Positions 59,404 to 64,000 of a stretch of 64,000 nucleotides of DNA are shown here, piece after piece (position 1 is the first letter of the stretch; each line of letters begins with the position of its first letter). The DNA comes from Trichormus sp. NMC-1 (GTDB lineage Bacteria; Cyanobacteriota; Cyanobacteriia; Cyanobacteriales; Nostocaceae). The DNA is taken from assembly GCF_001858025.1 (NCBI RefSeq), contig NZ_LZQD01000001.1:1130737-1194736 (forward strand). The letters are read 5' to 3'. The notes under the pieces were generated by a model. That model did not search any database. It was not told the DNA's origin and was given only the letters and a program-made list of their open reading frames with translations. The translations under genes and the position numbers were made by a program.

Positions 59404-59937
59404 TTATTTTTTGGGAGAAATCAGCATCATCATATTTCGCCCTTCTTTCTTTGGCGCTTGCTGTACTTCACCGAATGGATCTAAGTCAGTCGCCATTCGC
59501 TTAAGCAACTCCTCTGCTAGATCACTGTGTTGGATTTCTCGACCCCGGAACATCACAGTGGCTTTGACTTTATCACCGTCTTTGAGAAAGCGTTCTGCTT
59601 GCTTGACGCGCACATTATAGTCATGTTCTTCTATTTTGTAGCGCATCTTCACTTCCTTCACATCAGCCGTGTGCTGCTTCTTCCGGGCTTCCCGCGCCTT
59701 TTTCTCCTGCTCAAATTTATATTTGCCGTAGTCCATGATTCGACATACCGGCGGATCAGCTTTGTCACTGAGTAGCACCAGATCTAGTTCTTTGTCTTCT
59801 GCTAGTTGTAGCGCTTCCTGTGGAGTTATAATTCCCAGTTGTGCGCCATCAGTGTCAATGACCCGAATTTTCGGGAAGCGAATCCGTTCGTTAATTTGGG
59901 GCAGATCGCGAGTTCTTTTTTTCTCAATCACAGGCAT
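59404..59937 (-). CDS. infC: Translation initiation factor IF-3
   Basis: A 177-aa protein with both IF-3 domains: [20 protein letters not shown] and [20 protein letters not shown] in the N-domain, the [16 protein letters not shown] linker, and [20 protein letters not shown] in the C-domain. IF-3 stops premature 50S joining and checks start codons. It begins at ATG here rather than the rare AUU found in E. coli. The rpmI and rplT genes that follow infC in many bacteria are absent. The 434-bp upstream region is very AT-rich. Confidence 0.97.
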   Translation of the reverse strand: MPVIEKKRTRDLPQINERIRFPKIRVIDTDGAQLGIITPQEALQLAEDKELDLVLLSDKADPPVCRIMDYGKYKFEQEKKAREARKKQHTADVKEVKMRYKIEEHDYNVRVKQAERFLKDGDKVKATVMFRGREIQHSDLAEELLKRMATDLDPFGEVQQAPKKEGRNMMMLISPKK

Positions 59938-60383
59938 TATGATTTTTGGGAGCTTTTTAGTTAAGGATTGGGCTTGGTCTTGGTTTACTTAGTTTTGGTT
60001 GTTATGCCCAGACAGGCAAAATACACAAATGACTCACAACTGAAAAATGAGTCTATATTCTCTAGGATAGCGAATCCATACAATAGTTGGATTGTCTGTT
60101 ATATTTGTCATTCTACTCACTTTGATATAATTTCCCTACAATAGTTAATTTAAATTACATAAACTCGGATAATATTAAGTATCATTACACTTTTGAGCAA
60201 TACCTTGACATTTTTACCAATTAACACATATTTCTTATTTCTGGGCTAAATATATAAACAGGTTATCAAACTCATCGTAACATATAATATTACATTAGAC
60301 TCAAACAGTATTATATTTTGCATAACCACCGCTGCTAAGATTGAAATTAGTAGTGTTTCCAAGCTCATGAGTTGGAGGAATCT
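59938..60383. other. AT-rich divergent gap between infC and the hydrolase gene
   Basis: A 446-bp region without repeats or frames. It contains TATATAA-like stretches near 60240-60260 and 60310-60320 that could be promoter elements. The infC leader lies at its left end. Nothing else is seen. Confidence 0.5.
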
Positions 60384-61289
60384 GTGACTACTACGTTATC
60401 TTGGCAGCAGCGGGTTGGTAATCAAAGAGACTGGGTTTGGCGAGGTTGGCAAATCCGCTACACGTATATCCGTCCTTGTGAAAATCATCAAAATGAAACA
60501 CCTTTAATTTTGCTACATGGGTTTGGTGCTTCTATTGGTCATTGGCGACAAAATTTAGAGGTTTTGGGCGAACATCATACAGTTTACGCGTTAGATATGC
60601 TAGGTTTTGGCGCTTCGGAAAAAGCCCCAGCTAACTACAGCGTTGAACTTTGGGTAGAACAGGTTTACGACTTTTGGAAAGCATTTATCCGTCAACCAGT
60701 AATATTGGTAGGCAATTCTACTGGTTCACTGATTTCTATGGTTGCTGCTGCTGCTCATCCTGATATGGTGCAGGGTGTAGTCATGATGAGTTTGCCAGAT
60801 CCGACTTTGGAACAAGAACTCCTTCCCGCTTTTTTGCACCCAGTGGTCAGAGGAATAAAAAGTATTATTGCTTCTGGTGTGATTCTGAAACCTATTTTTA
60901 ATCTGGTACGACGGCCAGGTGTACTGCGACGCTGGGCTAGTATTGCTTATGCTAACCCAGAAGCTATTACCGACGAACTCATAGAAATTCTAGCTGGACC
61001 TCCTCAAGATAGAGGTTCTACCCTTGCTTTTATCGCTCTTTTCAAAGCTTCAATTGGTGTAAATTTTAGTCCTAGTGTCAAGAAAATATTACCAAACTTA
61101 ACAATTCCTATGCTATTGATTTGGGGAAAAAAAGATCGATTTGTTCCCCCAGTTTTGGCTAGTGAATTTGCTCGATATAACGATAAATTAGAACTGCTGC
61201 ATTTAGAAGATGTTGGTCACTGTCCCCATGATGAAGCACCGGAACAGGTTAACGAGGTGATTTTGAATTGGATTGAGAAAAATAGGTAA
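60384..61289 (+). CDS. Alpha/beta hydrolase
   Basis: A 301-aa protein started at the GTG at 60384, which has GGAGGA 4-9 nt upstream; an in-frame TTG lies 12 nt earlier. The oxyanion region is LILLHGFGASIGHW. The nucleophile elbow is VGNSTGS (Ser). A catalytic Asp lies in WGKKDRFVPP and His in VGHCPHDEAP. This is a complete esterase/epoxide-hydrolase-like triad, close to cyanobacterial and plastid hydrolases linked to pheophytin or chlorophyll metabolism, but the substrate cannot be assigned. It is a single gene followed by dispersed repeats. Confidence 0.85.
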   Translation: MTTTLSWQQRVGNQRDWVWRGWQIRYTYIRPCENHQNETPLILLHGFGASIGHWRQNLEVLGEHHTVYALDMLGFGASEKAPANYSVELWVEQVYDFWKAFIRQPVILVGNSTGSLISMVAAAAHPDMVQGVVMMSLPDPTLEQELLPAFLHPVVRGIKSIIASGVILKPIFNLVRRPGVLRRWASIAYANPEAITDELIEILAGPPQDRGSTLAFIALFKASIGVNFSPSVKKILPNLTIPMLLIWGKKDRFVPPVLASEFARYNDKLELLHLEDVGHCPHDEAPEQVNEVILNWIEKNR

Positions 61290-61321
61290 CAAGTGAGATG
61301 GAAATTTTCGTAATTACGAAT

Positions 61322-61428
61322 TAAGTAGCCATCATGAACCGCCTACACCAGGACACATGAGAAACTTCTTATTCCCCTCCACGAAACAGCGGGGAGGGGT
61401 TAGGGGTGGGGTCTTATTTTCAAGTCAG
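61322..61428 (+). repeat. 107-bp dispersed repeat, copy 2
   Basis: It has the same length as 20943-21049 and differs at only two positions (ACTGCGTACACC versus ACCGCCTACACC). Such high identity 40 kb away suggests recent movement or gene conversion. Confidence 0.8.
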
Positions 61429-61446
61429 CTTGGCACAATTAAATAT

Positions 61447-61533
61447 AAAACCTCTCTCCAAACCTCTCCCCTACCAGAGGAGAGGCTTTGACTCCCCCTT
61501 CCCTGGTAGGGAAGGGGGTTGGGGGGTTAGGTT
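61447..61533. repeat. AACCTCTC-family element
   Basis: AAAACCTCTCTCC at the left and GGGGGGTTAGGTTT at the right pair imperfectly. CTACCAG and CTGGTAG pair inside. It is related to 27778-27866. Confidence 0.6.
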
Positions 61534-61590
61534 TATATTATATTTTTTAACGCCCACTTACGAATTACGAATTACGAATTACGAATTATA

Positions 61591-61944
61591 CTAGCCAATC
61601 GTAACTTGATCGGTATTTACACCCGTAGCACCATTTACAGAACGAGCTACAGAAATCATCTTGTTGAGAATATCCTGACTAGGAACTTTACCTTTTAGTA
61701 CCACAGTGCTGCTCGTTTGAGCAACCCAGAGAGTATCAACGTCATCAAGTTGGGTATCTTGGTCAAACGCCAATGCTACTCGTTTGGCTAAACCGCTTTG
61801 GTCATATTCTCCATTTAATCCTAGACGTTCTGGAGGAATGCTTTGGGTAGCAGTAGCCGCACTTTGTGGTATTGGTTGAGGAGTCGGATTTACTTGTGCA
61901 TTTTCCGTTTTTTCCATACCAAAAAGTCTTTTTAACCAACTCAT
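61591..61944 (-). CDS. BON-domain protein
   Basis: A 117-aa protein. Its N-terminus MSWLKRLFGMEK is a short amphipathic helix. A Pro/Gln-rich linker follows, and then a BON domain of about 75 residues (LAKRVALAFDQDTQLDDVDT, STVVLKGKVPSQDILNKMIS, VNTDQVTI). BON domains bind phospholipids or join envelope proteins; there is no signal peptide, so a cytoplasmic membrane-surface role is possible. The ATG is preceded by AAGAGAAAAATTGTT. It is convergent with the hydrolase gene. Confidence 0.85.
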   Translation of the reverse strand: MSWLKRLFGMEKTENAQVNPTPQPIPQSAATATQSIPPERLGLNGEYDQSGLAKRVALAFDQDTQLDDVDTLWVAQTSSTVVLKGKVPSQDILNKMISVARSVNGATGVNTDQVTIG

Positions 61945-62314
61945 AACAATTTTTCTCTTACTTCAAGATTTATGCATCCCAAGTATAAACTCTTCAAGAA
62001 AAAGTAACATCTACCGCTGAAAGGATATTTACTAACTAATATTTTTACTGTTTTTGCTCCATCTGTTTTTTCAGCCAGAGGCAATGGCTGAAAAACTAGT
62101 TACTTTGTACTATATTTTGAACTCCAAAATCGGGGTTAATACTCTATTGTTTTCAAAATGAGAATTGCTGCCCTACAATCCTGATTCAGACAAGATGCCA
62201 CAAGTGTATTAAAATAAAAGATTAGACCGAAAATTCAGTGTGGTAGTAAGTCTAGCGCAGCCATGAGTTCAGGTCTGCGTTAATCTTAAGCTCCCCTAGC
62301 CTCTGTTGGCAAAA
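61945..62314. other. Divergent gap before ilvH
   Basis: A 370-bp region with a solo MITE-family right end at 62178-62192 (ATCCTGATTCAGACA) and a weak hairpin near 62256-62281 (CGCAG ... CTGCG). It probably carries the ilvH leader. No gene is seen. Confidence 0.55.
62178..62192 (-). repeat. Solo terminal repeat of the TGTCTGAATCAGGAT family
   Basis: ATCCTGATTCAGACA is the exact right-end 15-mer of the MITE-like family found at 5-9 kb. No left end is nearby, so it is an isolated end 53 kb from the main cluster. Confidence 0.65.
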
Positions 62315-62833
62315 ATGAAACATACTCTTTCTGTTCTTGTAGAAGATGAAGCGGGGGTTCTGTCCCGTATTTCCAGTTTATTTGCTCGTCGTGGCTTTAA
62401 TATTGAAAGCCTTGCTGTTGGTCCGGCTGAACAGGGAGGTGTTTCTCGAATTACAATGGTTGTACCTGGTGACGATCGCGTGATTGAGCAACTCACCAAG
62501 CAATTATACAAGTTAGTTAATGTCCTCAAAGTACAGGATATTACCGAAACTCCTTGTGTAGAACGGGAATTGATGCTTTTGAAAGTGAATGCTACTAGCA
62601 GCAATCGTTCAGAAGTAATTGAAATATCTCAGATTTTCCGGGCTAGGGTTGTAGATGTGGCGGAAGATTCTCTGACGTTGGAAGTTGTGGGAGATCCTGG
62701 TAAAATGGTGGCGATTGTGCAAGTGCTGCAAAAATTTGGTCTCAGGGAAATCGCCCGTACTGGTAAAATTTCGTTACCTCGTGAATCTGGTGTTAATACT
62801 GAATTGCTTAAATCTTTGGAAGCAAAGGTTTAG
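62315..62833 (+). CDS. ilvH: Acetolactate synthase small (regulatory) subunit
   Basis: A 172-aa protein from the ATG at 62315 ([20 protein letters not shown]); an upstream TTG would add three residues. The N-terminal ACT domain contains [20 protein letters not shown] and [10 protein letters not shown]. The C-terminal domain starts near [13 protein letters not shown] and ends [15 protein letters not shown]. It binds valine and gives feedback control to acetohydroxyacid synthase in branched-chain amino acid synthesis. The catalytic subunit gene is not adjacent, as is usual in cyanobacteria. A GC-rich repeat follows. Confidence 0.95.
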   Translation: MKHTLSVLVEDEAGVLSRISSLFARRGFNIESLAVGPAEQGGVSRITMVVPGDDRVIEQLTKQLYKLVNVLKVQDITETPCVERELMLLKVNATSSNRSEVIEISQIFRARVVDVAEDSLTLEVVGDPGKMVAIVQVLQKFGLREIARTGKISLPRESGVNTELLKSLEAKV

Positions 62834-62845
62834 TTTCAGATAGTA

Positions 62846-62893
62846 TAAGAACCCCACCCCCAACCCCCTCCCCGCTGTTTCGTGGAGGGGGCT
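62846..62893. repeat. GC-rich dispersed repeat, reverse orientation
   Basis: AAGAACCCCACCCCCAACCC ... GGAGGGGGC is the reverse complement of the block at 4521-4577 and of the core of the 107-bp repeats. It follows the ilvH stop codon and forms a hairpin that could act as a terminator. Confidence 0.6.
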
Positions 62894-62953
62894 ATTATGT
62901 ATACTAAAAACGGCTAGAAACTTTACTTTTTATGGATGAAAAGACTCAGTTAT

Positions 62954-63042
62954 AAGCCTCTCCCGTATTAAAAGTTTCTCCTCTTCCCTCCCTTGTAGGG
63001 GAGGGTTAGGGAGGGGTGCGGGGAGAGGTTTGGAGAGGGGTT
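62954..63042. repeat. AACCTCTCCCC-family element, reverse orientation
   Basis: AAGCCTCTCCCGTATTAAAA to GGGGAGAGGTTTGG is the reverse complement of most of the left part of the element at 31249-31393. It lies between convergent ilvH and the terminal membrane-protein gene. Confidence 0.65.
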
Positions 63043-63113
63043 CCATATTTGGTTAAACTATGAACCGTTCGCAGCATAACTCATAGGATTAGAAAATGCC
63101 ATAAATGAAAAAA

Positions 63114-64000
63114 TTACTTTAAATAAATCAGCAAATTTAATCCGGGAATTGTGCGGGAGAGAGTCCACAAAACTAGGGTGATGTAAAGTAAACCTAAACT
63201 CCATTGATACCAAGCAAGTGTAGCGATAATTCCGGGTAAATGTTCATCTCTTAAACGAATGTCGTTAAATCCTAATCGCACTAAATTATTCAGACTAAAG
63301 TCGTAGTAGTTTAGCCAATTCCATCGCTGATTCCATAATAAAGGCATATATCTTTCACGGAATGTAGGATTTCTTGGAATGACTGGTAAACGTCCAATTA
63401 ATAATCTTAATTGTCGTAAAGTTCCATCTTCTGTGAAGTAGGAAATATTCATTAAATCGTGATAACGTCCTTGTTGATAAAGTCGCCATAATAAGATAAC
63501 AGGAACGGGGACTATAATAATTAATAGACAACCTAAAGTCAGCCAAGGCTGTGCAGTATTGTGAAATATTCCTAATAAGCTTAAAGATGCTAAAGAGCTA
63601 AAGCTTGTCAATATAGAAATTGTTTCGTAAGATGTGGGAATGATGGGGATAGGACGCAGACGACGGTAACGGTCTATTAACCAAAATAATAACCCAAAGT
63701 AGGATATAGCTAATCCCCCCACGCCAAATACTAACCAAAGGTTCGTCCCATAACCACTCAATAACAGCAGTACACTCAACAATAACCAGTTCACAGCTTG
63801 AATTAACCATCCTCCGAGAGAGATAGGTTCACTTGCAACCAAGCGATCGCTTAATTTATCATAAGTTTCTAAATCAATATCTGCTAAAGTTAGCAATTCC
63901 CTACTATTAAGAATCTTTTTTATTAATCGCCGTTCTTTGATGGCTTCTGCTTGGGTAGGAGAAAAACCGAGATTAATTAAACTGAGAACGGAAGCATTAT
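63114..64000 (-). CDS. Membrane protein of unknown function, 5' end beyond the window
   Basis: The frame is open from the stop at 63114 to the window edge, so the N-terminus is missing; a TTG at 63896 is not the true start. Visible residues before it (NASVLSLINLGFSPTQAEAI, then IKKILNSRELLTLADIDLET) resemble tandem helix-hairpin-helix-like helices. Then come about five membrane helices (LIQAVNWLLLSVLLLLSGYG, GVGGLAISYFGLLFWLIDRY, SSLASLSLLGIFHN, LTLGCLLIIIVPVPVILLW, and a C-terminal WSLGLLYITLVLWTLS). Between them is a polar domain (RQLRLLIGRLPVIPRN). I do not recognise a family. Confidence 0.7.
   Translation of the reverse strand, partial: NASVLSLINLGFSPTQAEAIKERRLIKKILNSRELLTLADIDLETYDKLSDRLVASEPISLGGWLIQAVNWLLLSVLLLLSGYGTNLWLVFGVGGLAISYFGLLFWLIDRYRRLRPIPIIPTSYETISILTSFSSLASLSLLGIFHNTAQPWLTLGCLLIIIVPVPVILLWRLYQQGRYHDLMNISYFTEDGTLRQLRLLIGRLPVIPRNPTFRERYMPLLWNQRWNWLNYYDFSLNNLVRLGFNDIRLRDEHLPGIIATLAWYQWSLGLLYITLVLWTLSRTIPGLNLLIYLK

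Larger units (their letters stand above)
61290..61590. other. Convergent gap made of dispersed repeats
   Basis: A 301-bp region holding the second copy of the 107-bp repeat (61322-61428), an AACCTCTC-family element (61447-61533) and AATTACGAATTACG tandem units (61558-61590). No gene is seen. Confidence 0.65.

Noticed and set aside
59404-59937. Non-canonical AUU start for infC
   Set aside because: A normal ATG is positioned exactly at the conserved N-terminus, so no unusual start is needed.

Overview
The window is chromosomal DNA from a cyanobacterium, most likely a filamentous Nostocales (Anabaena/Nostoc/Dolichospermum-like). Direct signs are psaE, psb28, ndhO, a PAP/fibrillin gene, Ycf35- and Ycf46-type genes, many GCGATCGC (HIP1) octamers, and dense short dispersed palindromes and heptamer repeats. 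Genus-level placement is inference.

Layout. 0.1-3.7 kb: cobM and lgt (minus), then coaD and a DivIVA-like coiled-coil gene (plus). 3.8-7.4 kb: an accessory island of four minus-strand PIN-toxin/antitoxin modules, one of them decayed on both partners, separated by copies of a MITE-like repeat (terminal repeat TGTCTGAATCAGGAT). 7.4-13.7 kb: a SUMF1-type protein and then a same-strand set of Ycf46-type AAA ATPase, Ycf35 (DUF1257), DUF2997, a membrane-anchored GrpE-like protein and a short Hsp70-like ATPase. Each gap between these last five genes holds a different palindromic repeat. This set is my best candidate for a poorly described system. 13.8-14.4 kb: remnant of a membrane sensor gene.

14.5-31 kb: mostly housekeeping genes. 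They include the TldD/PmbA pair with cysS, a Uma2 nuclease, a His-rich CobW GTPase, a PhoA-type alkaline phosphatase, psb28, moaB, mraY, psaE, mutM, an Rpn-type nuclease, ndhO and mdh. 31-40 kb: a metallophosphoesterase, tRNA-Pro(GGG), DUF1818, rpoZ, a periplasmic binding lipoprotein, a CobT-like protein, a 73-bp tandem repeat, DUF2232 and a Crp/Fnr regulator.

40.7-45.3 kb: a very large actin/Hsp70-fold ATPase gene broken near its 3' end by a 468-bp copy of its own 5' region. 45.7-53.7 kb: surface-polysaccharide genes (two sugar transferases, gmd, GDP-fucose synthase, a GT4 glycosyltransferase), a sugar ABC permease, a formyl-THF cyclo-ligase and a CSP41-like SDR. 53.7-64 kb: pgsA, a muconolactone-isomerase-like gene, a 1001-aa NTT-like transporter/HEAT fusion, infC, an alpha/beta hydrolase, a BON protein, ilvH and a membrane protein running off the window end.

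No CRISPR array, prophage or intact insertion sequence was seen. Intergenic DNA is dominated by at least six families of small palindromic or terminal-inverted-repeat elements.
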